Part shown: positions 55,301 through 64,000 of the stretch, piece by piece | How the letters are laid out: every line of letters starts with the position of its first letter | Numbering within the stretch: the stretch's first letter is position 1 | Assembly (NCBI GenBank): GCA_022771805.1 | Contig: JALELM010000003.1 | Span: forward strand, 1-64,000 | Reading direction: 5' to 3' | Length of the DNA: 64,000 bases | Source: Veillonellaceae bacterium | Lineage (GTDB): Bacteria; Bacillota; Negativicutes; Veillonellales; Negativicoccaceae | Made by a program: the position numbers and the translations under genes | Notes under the pieces: generated by a model | The model's database searches: none | What the model was told of the DNA's origin: nothing | The model's input: the letters and a program-made list of their open reading frames with translations, nothing else

Positions 55301-55606
55301 TTTCCCTTCACTCTCCTCATCTGTTATGAATAATAGTGGCATATAAATAAAATCATATGAAATTATTATAACTATTATATACTATGTCTACTTATTTAAC
55401 AACCTTCATTATTAATAACTTTGTCATAAATCTTCACGATAGTAATAAACATACCACACACCATACAGCGGCATTTCGCCGTGCAAGAGATAGCCGATTT
55501 GGGAAAGATTCGTACACAAAAGAAGAGCAAAAAGACCGCAGCGACATGTTTGTCGCTGCGGTCGGGACTCCGTCGGAAATGTATTCGTGCTACTGTGATT
55601 TTTCGT
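55301..55606. other. AT-rich intergenic region before the receptor gene
   Basis: No gene seen. It holds the tpx terminator at 55522-55563 and a very AT-rich minus-strand promoter zone with two TATAAT hexamers (55365-55370 and 55374-55379). I found no Fur box or riboswitch that I would defend. Confidence 0.6.
55522..55563 (-). terminator. Terminator after tpx
   Basis: GACCGCAGCGAC and GTCGCTGCGGTC pair perfectly around ATGTTT/AAACAT and are followed on the minus strand by TTTTTGCTCTTCTTTT. Confidence 0.9.
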
Positions 55607-56125
55607 TTAGAGCAACGCGCGCACCGCTTCGAGTGCCGCTGCGAAATCGACTTCGTCGTCCGCATCGCGTACGTACTCAATATGGCGAATCGCATTTTCT
55701 TCATCGACGACAACCATGCCGCGGGCGAGTAAATGCAGTTCTTCGATCAGGAAGCCGTACTTGCTCCCGAAATCCGCATAGCGATAATCCGAAAGTGTTT
55801 CCACCTGCTCGATACCGGCGGCTGCACAGAAGCGTTCCTGGGCGAACGGCAAGTCCATGCTGAGCGTGAGGATCACGACATGCTCACCCAGTTTCGCCGC
55901 TTCCGTATTGAATCGGCGCGTCTGGGCATTGCATACCGGCGTATCCACCGAAGGCACAACCGAAATCACTTTGATTTTTCCCTCGTAGTCATGCAAATGT
56001 ACTTCGCTCAAATCATTCCGCACCGCCACGAAATCCGGCGCTGCTTCTCCGACTGTCAGCTGCGGCCCGACCAGCGTCAGTTCCCGGCCGTCCCACACGG
56101 TAGCTTTTTCACGTTTACTTTTCAT
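55607..56125 (-). CDS. tpx: Thiol peroxidase Tpx
   Basis: A 172-residue atypical 2-Cys peroxiredoxin that reduces peroxides with thioredoxin. ATG 56123-56125 is chosen because GAGGAGG lies 8 bases upstream, inside a longer open frame. The peroxidatic Cys is in SVVPSVDTPVCNAQTRRFN (about residues 43-61), and the resolving Cys is in FAQERFCAAAGI (about 87-98). Length and motifs fit Tpx. Confidence 0.94.
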   Translation of the reverse strand: MKSKREKATVWDGRELTLVGPQLTVGEAAPDFVAVRNDLSEVHLHDYEGKIKVISVVPSVDTPVCNAQTRRFNTEAAKLGEHVVILTLSMDLPFAQERFCAAAGIEQVETLSDYRYADFGSKYGFLIEELHLLARGMVVVDEENAIRHIEYVRDADDEVDFAAALEAVRALL

Positions 56126-56263
56126 GTTAACAACCTCCTCGTTCATATTTTACCCCGTTTCCCCGTTCGCTGTCTACACGCAAACGGATCCGCTCGCCGA
56201 CCGCTCCTCCGGCGGCTGTTCCGCACGGGCGCGTGTTTCGTTTTGCGGTGCGTTTTTTCCGAA

Positions 56264-56298
56264 TATAAAAAACACTCCTGCCGACGGCAAGAGTGTTT
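56264..56298 (-). terminator. Terminator after the tRNA pair
   Basis: Minus strand: AAACACTC-TTGCCG and CGGCAGGAGTGTTT pair and are followed by TTTTT. It lies just after tRNA-Arg. Confidence 0.85.
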
Positions 56299-56307
56299 CA
56301 TGCGTAA

Positions 56308-56384
<77 letters not shown>

Positions 56385-56391
56385 AGCGAAC

Positions 56392-56468
56392 TGGTCGGAG
56401 CAGCAGGATTTGAACCTGCGACCCCCTGATCCCAAATCAGGTGCGCTACCAAGCTGCGCCATGCCCCG
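56392..56468 (-). tRNA. tRNA-Pro (TGG)
   Basis: A 77-base cloverleaf with encoded CCA. Acceptor CGGGGCA / TGCTCCG, anticodon stem CCTGA / TCAGG, loop TTTGGGA with anticodon TGG, T-loop TTCAAAT. It lies 7 bases upstream of tRNA-Arg in the same transcript. Confidence 0.98.
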
Positions 56469-56480
56469 TATAACAGAACA

Positions 56481-56509
56481 ATCATAACACAGCGGGTAGG
56501 GGCTGTCAA
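56481..56509 (-). promoter_or_regulatory. Promoter of the tRNA-Pro/tRNA-Arg unit
   Basis: Minus strand: TTGACA (56504-56509), 17-base spacer, TATGAT (56481-56486), about 12 bases upstream of the first tRNA base. Confidence 0.85.
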
Positions 56510-56574
56510 TTTCCGCACCGCCCTCTGCGGGGCTGTTTTCGCTGCCGCCGAGCTGCGGCGAGCGAACCGTTCGT

Positions 56575-57987
56575 TCAGCCGGGCGATGCCCGCCGTCTGC
56601 GAAGCAGCCGCAAGAGCGCGCCGAAGCCGAGCCAGCCGAACAGGATGCTCCATTCGTTCAGGCCGAGTGCGGCCGGGCTGCCGGGCACGACGAGCAAGGC
56701 GATCACCGCCGTGCCGGACAGAATGCCCGCAGCGATGCCGATTTTCCCGCCGGGTACTTTGTACGGGCGCGGCAAATCCGGCTCCGTCTCACGCAGACGA
56801 TAGCAGGCGCAGGCGACCAGCGTGCAGGGCACGATGAAAGCGAGTGCCGCCACTTCCGTCAGCGGCAACAGCATCCGGTTGCCGAGGAAAGGCCCGATGA
56901 CCGTCAGTACCGCCAGCAGGATATTCGCCGCCCGCGGTGTTCCCGTTCGCGGATCCAGTTCGGCGAATACCGCCGGGATCTGCCCCTTTCTCCCCATCGC
57001 CAGCAGGATCCGTGCCGTGGCGGAAAACAGGGAGTTCATCGGGCCGAGCGGGCCGAGCGTGGCGATCGCGAGCATGACGGCGTACAGGTAGAAATGAATG
57101 TCTTTCAGCGCCGCCAACGCCGGAATCGGGCGGCGGATAAATTCCTGCCAAGGCAAGATCGTGCTGAACGCATAGATACAGATGACGTAGAACAGGCCGG
57201 AGGCTAACAGCGCTAAACCGATGGTGCGGCCGAAGTTGCGCCAGTTGATATCTTCCGCCGCTTCTTCCGCTTGGTCGGGTATGGTATCCAAGCCCGTATA
57301 AAAGAACGGTGTCAAGACGAGCACACCCGCCAAGGCCGTCATAAAATGATTGCCGTTCGTCGCCGATGTCGGGCCGACGACCGGTTCAAACCAAGGCAGA
57401 AAATGTGTCGGCGAGCCGATGAAGAACGACACGCCCATCGCCACGCACATCCCGAACATCAGCGTGCGCGTCAGCCAGGTTTGCAAGGTCGCCATATGTT
57501 CCGCGCCGCGAAAATTTTGCCGGATAACATAGGCGGAAAAAAGCAGCGCAAGCAACACCGGGTACAGATACACATCGGATCCGTAAATCGTGTACAGCTT
57601 GACCGAGCGCAGCACGGGAAAAATTTCCGCCACGAGTTGCGTCAGAATGGTCGCTATCGCCAACGATTCCCAAGGGCACAGCACGCCGTCGCCGAAAGCG
57701 AGCAGCCAGCCCGCGAGAAAGGAAAGACGCGAGCCGAACGCCCGCTCAATGTATTCGACCAGGCCGCCGGAGATCGGGATGCTTGCCGTGAGTTCCCCGA
57801 ATACCGCGCCGATCGGCAAGAGCACCAAGGCGCCGAGCAGAAAAGCGATGATCGCCGCCAGCGGCCCCCCGCCGAGGACGACCCAGTCGCCGACCATGAG
57901 GATCCAGCCCGTCCCGACGATCGCGCCGAAGCCGATGTTGAAATAATGGTAGTTCGTTAATGTTTTCTTTACTTTCCGTTCTTGCAT
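56575..57987 (-). CDS. APC family amino acid permease
   Basis: About 470 residues with twelve or so membrane helices. The first helix carries the APC motif GFGAIVGTGWILMVGDWVV (about 20-38), and ELTASIPISGGLVEYIERAFG follows near 67-87. It should import an amino acid or amine with protons; the substrate is unknown. ATG 57985-57987 is used; a GTG two codons earlier overlaps the stop of the RuvC-like gene and is also possible. Confidence 0.88.
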   Translation of the reverse strand: MQERKVKKTLTNYHYFNIGFGAIVGTGWILMVGDWVVLGGGPLAAIIAFLLGALVLLPIGAVFGELTASIPISGGLVEYIERAFGSRLSFLAGWLLAFGDGVLCPWESLAIATILTQLVAEIFPVLRSVKLYTIYGSDVYLYPVLLALLFSAYVIRQNFRGAEHMATLQTWLTRTLMFGMCVAMGVSFFIGSPTHFLPWFEPVVGPTSATNGNHFMTALAGVLVLTPFFYTGLDTIPDQAEEAAEDINWRNFGRTIGLALLASGLFYVICIYAFSTILPWQEFIRRPIPALAALKDIHFYLYAVMLAIATLGPLGPMNSLFSATARILLAMGRKGQIPAVFAELDPRTGTPRAANILLAVLTVIGPFLGNRMLLPLTEVAALAFIVPCTLVACACYRLRETEPDLPRPYKVPGGKIGIAAGILSGTAVIALLVVPGSPAALGLNEWSILFGWLGFGALLRLLRRRRASPG

Positions 57988-57989
57988 AT

Positions 57990-58430
57990 TCACCGATCTT
58001 TTCTATCATGCCCGAGCGGTTCGGGCAGTGCATTTCCCAAGTATATTTCGCCGATGATCCAGGCGACATAGTCGTCCACCGGTTCCGGCGGTGCCTGCCA
58101 GTTCGTCGGCACGAACCGGCGCCAGCCGCGGCGTTGCGTGTGACGCCAGTACCGCCGCCGCCCCATTTCCGTCGTGTAGCGTTCATCGACGACCGCCTGC
58201 TCAATCCCCCGCTCGCGGCAAAACGCCCGCAGGCTATCGGCCACGCGGCGGCTGTTCGTTCCGTCGCCCAGCACCAGGACTGCGTACGCATAGGTGTCGT
58301 GCAGCCGGCGGCAGACTGTCGGCAAATCGTCCGTGGGGACGACGGCCTTTCGGCAAAGTTCGCCCGTCTCCGTCAAGACCGCCGCGCCTGTTTTTTCCGT
58401 TCCCGGATCCAAAGCGAGCAAGTATTGCAT
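57990..58430 (-). CDS. RuvC/YqgF-fold resolvase-like protein
   Basis: A 146-residue RNase H-fold protein from ATG 58428-58430 with GGAGG upstream; the frame opens 69 bases earlier. It begins MQYLLALDPGTEKTGAAVL, the acidic Asp-containing first strand of the RuvC/RuvX family, then VLVLGDGTNSRRVADSL and AVVDERYTTEMGRRRYW. It is probably related to pre-16S processing nuclease YqgF or to Holliday-junction resolvases, but it is divergent. It overlaps the DUF3084 gene region by sharing one operon with it (gap 65 bases). Confidence 0.7.
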   Translation of the reverse strand: MQYLLALDPGTEKTGAAVLTETGELCRKAVVPTDDLPTVCRRLHDTYAYAVLVLGDGTNSRRVADSLRAFCRERGIEQAVVDERYTTEMGRRRYWRHTQRRGWRRFVPTNWQAPPEPVDDYVAWIIGEIYLGNALPEPLGHDRKDR

Positions 58431-58495
58431 AGTTCCTCCGTACAGCGCATATACTTCGTGCATAAAATACCCCCGCAGTATGGCGGGGGAAAGAA

Positions 58496-59680
58496 TCAAT
58501 AGTGACGAACCGTGATGTCGATCCGAACCGGACCCTCCGTATAGATATCCGTCTTGGCGACCGCAGTCAGAAGCACGCGACCTCGGCTCTCCTGGACATC
58601 CCGAATCGTGGCAAAAAGCTGCTGCCCGTCCAGCTGACCGACATTGCCGCTGATCGGATCCGGCAGCACGCCCTGTCGCTGCGCGGCGCGATTGACATCC
58701 TGCAGGAATTGCAACACCTGCATCTGGATTTCGCCCGGCTCGCCCGTTGCGTTGATTTCCACTCTGTGCACCACATCGCCCTTGCGATAAATCAAGGCGT
58801 TGTCATGCACTTCAAACGCGACCCATGCCGGCTCGCCGTAGATAATATTGCCGATGGATACGATGCGGAGATATTTCTTGTTCTCGCTCCCCTGCACCAA
58901 GGCCTTCGCCCGCTCAAATTCTTCCGGCGTGACGCGAACGATCGTCTGATCCTCTTTCACGCCGAAACGCCGCAAAATGAGGTTGTTCGTATCGTTCAAG
59001 ATGCTTGCCAATACTTGTGCGGTTTGTTCTTCCGTCAGCTTGGATTCGACTACGGCGCCGGTCAATACCTCCCCGACACGGAACACGACTTGTCCCTCGC
59101 GAATGCTGATGATACTGTCCCGCAAGCGTTCCGCTTCCCGGTTGAGCTTATCGATATTGTCATTCAGCGTGGCGCGCGTTTCTTCCAGCGCGCGGATTTC
59201 TTCCGCCGACAGGTTCAACTGTGTGTGCGCCTGCGCCAGCGATTCTTCGACCAAGCGCAATTGCGCGCGCATTTCCCGCTCCTGCACTTCCGCTCTCGCC
59301 AGTTCGGCATTGGCCGTGCGGACGCGCTCCGTCATGTCCGCGTATTCCGCACTCATGGCCGCGAGTTGCTTCTTCCCTGCCGCCAACTCGGCCGTCTTGG
59401 TATCCACTTCACGGGTCAGATCCGCCATCCGCTCGCGCAACTGCTCCATGCCGAACAGCGCGGTGCGAACATTCTCGGAAAGCGCGCTCAGCACGCCGAC
59501 CGTCATGACGGCAATCATGATCCCCGTCATGATCGTGACCAAGATCGATGTGTGCTTCGGCCGCATACCGAACAGAGAAATGCGTTTTTTCCCGACTTTG
59601 CTGCCGATCTTGTCGCCGAGGAAGGCGATCAGGCCTCCCATTATCGACAATACCGCAAACACCAAAAAGCCGATTTCCAT
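58496..59680 (-). CDS. DUF3084 domain inner-membrane protein
   Basis: A 394-residue protein. Two N-terminal membrane helices (about 3-22 and 47-70) frame the motif KIGSKVGKKRISLFGMRPKHTSILVTIMTG, in part, typical of DUF3084. A long coiled coil (about 75-200) and a globular C-terminal domain follow. The function is unknown. It lies directly downstream of the LPS export permease, so a role in the envelope is likely. Confidence 0.85.
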   Translation of the reverse strand: MEIGFLVFAVLSIMGGLIAFLGDKIGSKVGKKRISLFGMRPKHTSILVTIMTGIMIAVMTVGVLSALSENVRTALFGMEQLRERMADLTREVDTKTAELAAGKKQLAAMSAEYADMTERVRTANAELARAEVQEREMRAQLRLVEESLAQAHTQLNLSAEEIRALEETRATLNDNIDKLNREAERLRDSIISIREGQVVFRVGEVLTGAVVESKLTEEQTAQVLASILNDTNNLILRRFGVKEDQTIVRVTPEEFERAKALVQGSENKKYLRIVSIGNIIYGEPAWVAFEVHDNALIYRKGDVVHRVEINATGEPGEIQMQVLQFLQDVNRAAQRQGVLPDPISGNVGQLDGQQLFATIRDVQESRGRVLLTAVAKTDIYTEGPVRIDITVRHY

Positions 59681-59698
59681 AGGTTGCTCCTTTCGAGA

Positions 59699-60787
59699 CT
59701 AGGAATCCACCCGTCGCAACAGAATAAAGGCTGCTGCTGCCGCTACCACATTCGGTGTCCAGATCGCCACCGACGGCGGCAAGACCTGCCCCTCACCGAG
59801 CGCCGCCATGAAGGTCATCAGGGCGTAGTAGAGGAAGATCACGACAATGCTGATGCCGAAGCCCAGCGAGGACGATGAACGCTGCTTGCGAATCCCCAAG
59901 GGCGCACCGAGCAGGGCAAACACGAAGCTTGCCAGCGGCAGAGAAAACCGCCGATGTATTTCCATCGCCAGCGGGGTCGTATCCACGCGCCCGCCTTCAT
60001 ACGCCTGCATAGCCTGTCGCAACTCGCGGATCGTCATCGTATCCGGCGATTTCTTCACATTATTCAAATCCGCCGGTTTTTCGTTAAAAGGCAGAATCTG
60101 TTCGTCAAAATACAGCATCCGCTCCACGCCGCTGTCCACCGCCAGGTCGTATACCGTGCCGTTACGCATCAGCCAGTGGTCGTCACGCCACTCGGCTCGC
60201 GGCGCATTTTCAATGCGGACGAGGCGATCATCTTGGAATTCCTGAATGGTGACCGTTTCCAGCACGCGCTCTTCCGGATCGTACCGGCGTGCGTACAGCA
60301 AATGCCGGAGTCGGTCGCCCGCCACGTCTTTCAGCACGATATGCTCCGCCGCCTGCGGTCGCAGCTGCCCTTTGATTTCATAGTCGATGGTATGCTGGTA
60401 CGCATACATGGCTGCCGGCACGACGTACTCGTTGAACAACACGGTGCCGAGCGAAATAGCCAATGCCACCGCCCAGATCGGCGCCGCAATGCGCCGGAAA
60501 CTCTGCCCCGCGGTACGCATGACAATGAGCTCACTGTTGCCGGAGACATGCGCCACCGCCATCAGCGCTCCCATCAGCACAGACATCGGGAAGGTATAGA
60601 CAATAATCCGCGGCAACGCAAAAACAAATACTTTCGTTACCGCCCAAACCGATGCGCCGTAAGTTGTCAACAGCTGTGCGATGCGAAACAGCAAGTCCGC
60701 CCCGATGAAAATCGAGGTAAATGCCGCCACGCCGAACAGGAACATGCCGCCGAACTCGCGCAGCATGTAGCGATCAAGAATTCTCAT
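59699..60787 (-). CDS. LPS export permease LptF/LptG family
   Basis: A 362-residue YjgP/YjgQ family protein. It begins MRILDRYMLREFGGMFLFGVAAFTSIF, has about three N-terminal and three C-terminal membrane helices and a periplasmic beta-jellyroll domain between (about 135-260). With LptB2 it forms the ABC extractor that pulls LPS from the inner membrane. Only one such permease gene is in the window, so it may act as a homodimer or have a partner elsewhere. Confidence 0.92.
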   Translation of the reverse strand: MRILDRYMLREFGGMFLFGVAAFTSIFIGADLLFRIAQLLTTYGASVWAVTKVFVFALPRIIVYTFPMSVLMGALMAVAHVSGNSELIVMRTAGQSFRRIAAPIWAVALAISLGTVLFNEYVVPAAMYAYQHTIDYEIKGQLRPQAAEHIVLKDVAGDRLRHLLYARRYDPEERVLETVTIQEFQDDRLVRIENAPRAEWRDDHWLMRNGTVYDLAVDSGVERMLYFDEQILPFNEKPADLNNVKKSPDTMTIRELRQAMQAYEGGRVDTTPLAMEIHRRFSLPLASFVFALLGAPLGIRKQRSSSSLGFGISIVVIFLYYALMTFMAALGEGQVLPPSVAIWTPNVVAAAAAFILLRRVDS

Positions 60788-60823
60788 AGTTCGTCCCTTA
60801 TTACTATATCATATCCGCCGCGC

Positions 60824-61546
60824 TCAGAGACGGAAGCTGTCGCCGAGGTAGAATTTCCGCGCCAGCGGGTCATTGGCAATGGTCTGGGCATCGCCTTCCA
60901 GAAGAATTTTCCCTTCATTCAAGATATAGGCCCGATCCACAATCGACAGGGTCTCCCGCACATTGTGATCCGTGATCAGCACGCCGATATTGCGCTCTTT
61001 CAGCTGGGTAATCACGGCCTGAATATCCGCCACGGCGATCGGATCCACGCCGGCAAAGGGTTCGTCCAGCAAAATAAATTTCGGATCCGTCGCCAGACAG
61101 CGGGCGATTTCCGTGCGCCGCCGTTCGCCGCCGGAAAGTGCACTGCCCTGCCGTTCCGCCACGTGTTCCAGGCTGAAATCCCGCAACAATTCCTGCAAAC
61201 GCTCGGCGCGCTGCACTTCGTCCAAATCACGGCGCGTCTCCAAAATGGCCGCAATATTGTCGCGCACGCTGAGTTTTCTGAATACGGAGGCCTCCTGCGG
61301 CAGGTAGCCGATCCCGTACATGGCGCGCCTGTGGACGGCTTCGCGGGTAATGTCTCGCCCGTCCGCCAGGATCGTCCCCGAATCGGGACGAATGATCCCG
61401 ACGATCATGTAAAATGTCGTCGTCTTCCCCGCGCCGTTCGGCCCGAGCAGCCCGACCGCCTGACCGCGCTCGACGCGGATGCTGACACCGTCGACCACGG
61501 TTCGCTCGCGGTAGCTTTTGCGTAATTCCTGTGCTTCGATGTACAT
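60824..61546 (-). CDS. lptB: LPS export ABC ATPase LptB
   Basis: A 240-residue ABC ATPase. Walker [17 protein letters not shown] (about 35-50), Q-loop [10 protein letters not shown], signature [16 protein letters not shown] (about 138-153), Walker [16 protein letters not shown] (about 157-171) and H-loop ITDHNVRET. The GPNGAGKTT and DHNV segments are typical of LptB. It starts 2 bases after the LptA-like stop. Confidence 0.96.
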   Translation of the reverse strand: MYIEAQELRKSYRERTVVDGVSIRVERGQAVGLLGPNGAGKTTTFYMIVGIIRPDSGTILADGRDITREAVHRRAMYGIGYLPQEASVFRKLSVRDNIAAILETRRDLDEVQRAERLQELLRDFSLEHVAERQGSALSGGERRRTEIARCLATDPKFILLDEPFAGVDPIAVADIQAVITQLKERNIGVLITDHNVRETLSIVDRAYILNEGKILLEGDAQTIANDPLARKFYLGDSFRL

Positions 61547-61548
61547 GA

Positions 61549-62250
61549 TCAGGACCGGATGATCAAGGTGCTGCGACCTGTTGTTTCCGCACTGCGCCGT
61601 GCGGGGTAAATATCCAGCTGCGGGCCGGTCAGCTCGTTCCCGTTCTGATTGACGCGGGCATTGCCGGAAAGAACGGCGTGCCCGTCATCGCCCCCCGGCG
61701 TTTGTGTGTACACGACACTGTCCGAGGTAGCGTTCAAGCCGTGCTCACTGTTTATCAAATGAATGCCGCCCGTACCGATCAGGCGAATTTCTTCCAGGTA
61801 GGCATCGATTTCCCGCGCCCACAATTCCGTTCCCGGCATGCTCACGTAGGCGGAGCCCGTCACCGTGCCGTGCGCCGCGGCGGGATCGTAGTGAACCGTA
61901 TCGCCCGTCAACACGCGATCGCCTGCCTGTGCCTGCACATTGCCGTTTGCCAGCAGCGACTCGTCCGCATAGGCGGTCAGGCTCGCCGCCGTCAGCGTCG
62001 TGTCGTCTTTCGTATAGTGAATGCCGCCCGTCAGCGTGGCCGTACCGTCCGCAAAGGAATACTCTCCCGTTGCCCCGGTCAGTGTCGCGCCGTCGCGCGT
62101 GATGACTACATCCCCCGTCGCCTGCGCGACATCGCTGTCGCCGTTATATACCAGACTGTCCGCGGTGATGGTCAACTCAGCCGCCCATACTGTGCCGCTG
62201 AAGCAGATACCCAACGCCAGCGCCGTCATGATCCGATATCCAGCCTTCAT
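61549..62250 (-). CDS. LptA/OstA-like periplasmic protein
   Basis: A 233-residue protein with signal peptide (to about residue 24, GTVWA). The body is a run of OstA/LptA jellyroll units: [34 protein letters not shown], in part, and similar repeats such as [21 protein letters not shown]. It should form the periplasmic bridge for LPS between LptC and the outer membrane. It overlaps lptC by 4 bases. Confidence 0.9.
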   Translation of the reverse strand: MKAGYRIMTALALGICFSGTVWAAELTITADSLVYNGDSDVAQATGDVVITRDGATLTGATGEYSFADGTATLTGGIHYTKDDTTLTAASLTAYADESLLANGNVQAQAGDRVLTGDTVHYDPAAAHGTVTGSAYVSMPGTELWAREIDAYLEEIRLIGTGGIHLINSEHGLNATSDSVVYTQTPGGDDGHAVLSGNARVNQNGNELTGPQLDIYPARRSAETTGRSTLIIRS

Positions 62251-62786
62251 TCCGTTCGGCCTCCTTTATGTAACTCGACATTTCCCGTCAGACGTACTTC
62301 CCGCAAGATCCGATCCGCTTCCAGCCGATCGCCGCACAGTTGCATATCGCCTTTTTCCATTACTACACCGCCGTCCGCGGTCAGTGTATCCGTATTGCCG
62401 TCGTACTGCAAGTTGGTGAGGTGCAAGTAGGCATTGTCCTCGCTGCGTGCATCCACCGTTCCGCTCAATTCGATGCGCTTGCGGCTGTTGTCCACCACGC
62501 CCTCCGACGCTTTCACGTGCACCTGGTGCGCCCCCTTGGCAAAGAGCAAGTCCACATCGTGTGCATACAGGATGCGGGTTTTCGTGTCCATCTCGATCTT
62601 CGCCGCACTGATGCGCCAAACGAGCTCGCCCGCTTCTTCCTGCTGGATAACCGTGCCGTTAAACGCCACCCGCGCGCCCGGTTCTTCTGCGGGCAGCGGT
62701 GCCGGGGCAAACAGCGCAAAGCCCATCCCGATTGCAAAGACGAGCAGAACCACAATCAACCACAGCCAACCTTTATACCGTTTCAT
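62247..62786 (-). CDS. lptC: LPS export protein LptC
   Basis: A 179-residue protein with one N-terminal membrane helix (about 6-28) and a periplasmic LptC jellyroll: GELVWRISAAKIEMDTKTRILYAHDVDLLF, in part, and RIELSGTVDARSED. It hands LPS from the LptBF complex to LptA. It overlaps the acyltransferase gene by 14 bases. Confidence 0.9.
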   Translation of the reverse strand: MKRYKGWLWLIVVLLVFAIGMGFALFAPAPLPAEEPGARVAFNGTVIQQEEAGELVWRISAAKIEMDTKTRILYAHDVDLLFAKGAHQVHVKASEGVVDNSRKRIELSGTVDARSEDNAYLHLTNLQYDGNTDTLTADGGVVMEKGDMQLCGDRLEADRILREVRLTGNVELHKGGRTE

Positions 62787-63702
62787 GCGGGTCCTCCTCT
62801 CTCTGCCAACGTACTATCTCTTCCGGCGCCGTCCACCAGCGCCGCTGAATCCATAACCACTCCGCCGGATACGAACGGATAAAATCTTCGATGATACGTG
62901 TCATGACCTTCGTCGTCCGATCGAGATCGTCCCGCACTGTACCGGTGTCTTCGTAGTAAAACATCTCTCCGATACAAATCACATGGCCGTAACCGTCGTC
63001 CCGCCGGCGAATGAACAGCGGCACGATCGGTGCCTGAAAGCGCCGGGCAAATACGGCCGGCCCTTCCACCGCCGACGATACCCGATTGAGAAAAAATACC
63101 GGGACGCCGCTCTCGCCGCCGTCTTTATCCGCAAGAAAGCCGAGAATTTTCTTGCGTTTCATCGCCCGCGCCGCCGCGATAATTTCCGACCCGCCGCTGT
63201 GAAACACTTCGATCCCCGCAAGCGAGCGGAAATAGTTCAGCAGATCCGTCACCGCCTGATTCGGCTGGCGTTTGGCGATCGTCGTCGTCGGAAAGCCGTG
63301 CAGGGCAAGTCCCGCGCCGAGCCATTCCCAATTGCCGATATGCGCCGTGAGGCCGATGACGCCCGCCCCCGCCGCCAATGCTTCCCGCAGGCGTTCGGGG
63401 TGATCGATGGTAATATATTCTTCCAGATGTTCCCGCTCCGCCACGAGACGCGGCGTGTACAGGATCTCCAAGGCCATCATGCCGAGATTTTCAAAATGTG
63501 CATGCAGCACGCGCTCCGCTTCGTCCGGCTGCAGATTCAGCCCTTGCATCAGCTGTTCCAACGCACGCTTGCGCGGCTTAGTCAGGCGGTTGAATACCAG
63601 CGGGCCGAGTCGTTTGCCGAGCGCCAGCAAATGCTCGTAAGACAAGCGGCATACGCCCTCGCTCAGCATTCGCAACGCTTTGTATTGCCATGTACTTCCC
63701 AT
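62773..63702 (-). CDS. Lipid A biosynthesis (LpxL/HtrB-like) acyltransferase
   Basis: A 309-residue acyltransferase. The catalytic HX4E motif is in LTAHIGNWEWLGAGLA (about 118-133), and GFLADKDGGESGVPVFFLN and APIVPLFIRRRDDG follow as in LpxL/HtrB. It adds a secondary acyl chain to lipid A at the inner membrane. It lies between kdsC and lptC in an LPS operon. Confidence 0.92.
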   Translation of the reverse strand: MGSTWQYKALRMLSEGVCRLSYEHLLALGKRLGPLVFNRLTKPRKRALEQLMQGLNLQPDEAERVLHAHFENLGMMALEILYTPRLVAEREHLEEYITIDHPERLREALAAGAGVIGLTAHIGNWEWLGAGLALHGFPTTTIAKRQPNQAVTDLLNYFRSLAGIEVFHSGGSEIIAAARAMKRKKILGFLADKDGGESGVPVFFLNRVSSAVEGPAVFARRFQAPIVPLFIRRRDDGYGHVICIGEMFYYEDTGTVRDDLDRTTKVMTRIIEDFIRSYPAEWLWIQRRWWTAPEEIVRWQREEDPHETV

Positions 63703-63733
63703 CGGTCCGCCCCCTTTTTATCGCCCTGTGTCA

Positions 63734-64000
63734 TCATCCCTGCGGGTTGCGGAATACTTCCTGCAACTCATCCCAAACGCCCTGCCGGCAAAGGATATAT
63801 TCCAACCATTCCCGGACGGCGCCCCGGCCGCCTTCTTTCGTCGCGACGAAATCCGCCAGTTCCCGCACTTCCGCCGTGCCGTCCGCGGGTGCGGCGGCCA
63901 TGCCGACCCGGGCGAGCACGCCGAGATCGTTCGAGTCGTCGCCCATGAATCCCGCTTCCTCCCAAGTACAGCCGAATTCTTCCAGAATCTGCGCCATGGC
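63734..64000 (-). CDS. kdsC: KDO 8-phosphate phosphatase KdsC (5' end outside window)
   Basis: The last 88 residues of a HAD-IIIA phosphatase; the gene enters from the right edge. GFMGDDSNDLGVLARVGMAAAPADGTAEVRE is the C-terminal HAD motif IV region (Asp-Asp), and ADFVATKEGGRGAVREWLEYIL is the KdsC tail. It makes KDO for lipopolysaccharide. It leads the LPS export operon in the window. Confidence 0.88.
   Translation of the reverse strand, partial: AMAQILEEFGCTWEEAGFMGDDSNDLGVLARVGMAAAPADGTAEVRELADFVATKEGGRGAVREWLEYILCRQGVWDELQEVFRNPQG

Noticed and set aside
55343-55390. Fur box before the second TonB receptor
   Set aside because: The region is AT-rich and gives only chance-level partial matches.

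Overview
The window looks like chromosome from a diderm Firmicute of the class Negativicutes (Veillonella/Selenomonas relatives); the genus is not determined. It combines Firmicutes traits (T-box leader before valS, CIRCE element before groESL, PdtaS/PdtaR-type ANTAR pair) with outer-membrane biology: an Lpt lipopolysaccharide export cluster, KdsC, an LpxL-type acyltransferase, two TonB-dependent receptors with one TonB, and a trimeric autotransporter adhesin. Most genes lie on the minus strand. Most of the window is GC-rich, and one operon is clearly less so.

Layout. 1-3200: pirin (cut by the edge), an orphan beta-helix protein, an isochorismatase-family hydrolase and a metallo-hydrolase. 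3200-6500: Fur-box-controlled TonB-dependent receptor plus tonB. 6560-10790: folC and valS behind a T-box. 10800-12880: groES-groEL with CIRCE. 12919-18457: thiL-tsaE-tsaB-rimI-tsaD joined by overlaps to a PdtaS/PdtaR-like kinase and ANTAR regulator. 18634-23353: GerMN lipoprotein, cell-wall amidase, DUF3006 protein, ComEC-like MBL protein, nnrDE and acpS; rpsT is divergent. 23772-30780: pyrimidine phosphorylase, dut-pnp, CDF transporter, YdbC/PC4 protein, AGCS symporter. 31037-36851: MFS transporter, uppP, a frameshifted zinc-ribbon NUDIX gene, an orphan BrxF-like ATPase, a secreted protein with three BamE-like repeats, a SIMPL protein and a flavin-reductase-like protein. 36934-42239: a 1300-residue trimeric autotransporter, an 18-bp minisatellite of about 17 units and a small sigma factor. 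42508-50315: rpoC and rpoB. 50548-55300: a four-gene operon encoding a TonB-dependent receptor, an iron/tetrapyrrole-type binding lipoprotein and two nitrogenase component-1-like subunits. 55607-64000: tpx, tRNA-Arg and tRNA-Pro, an APC permease, a RuvC-fold protein, DUF3084 protein and the LPS transport/KDO cluster, cut by the right edge.

The most interesting unit is the 50548-55300 operon. Its two subunits keep the cysteine spacing of NifD/E and NifK/N respectively, but one is shortened and no NifH-like reductase or ABC permease lies in the window. The receptor and binding protein suggest reductive processing of an imported metallophore, corrinoid or other tetrapyrrole; this is inference. 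Other points worth a second look are the minisatellite between adhesin and sigma factor, the hairpin in the rpoBC leader, the lone BrxF-like protein and the A6 frameshift in the NUDIX gene.
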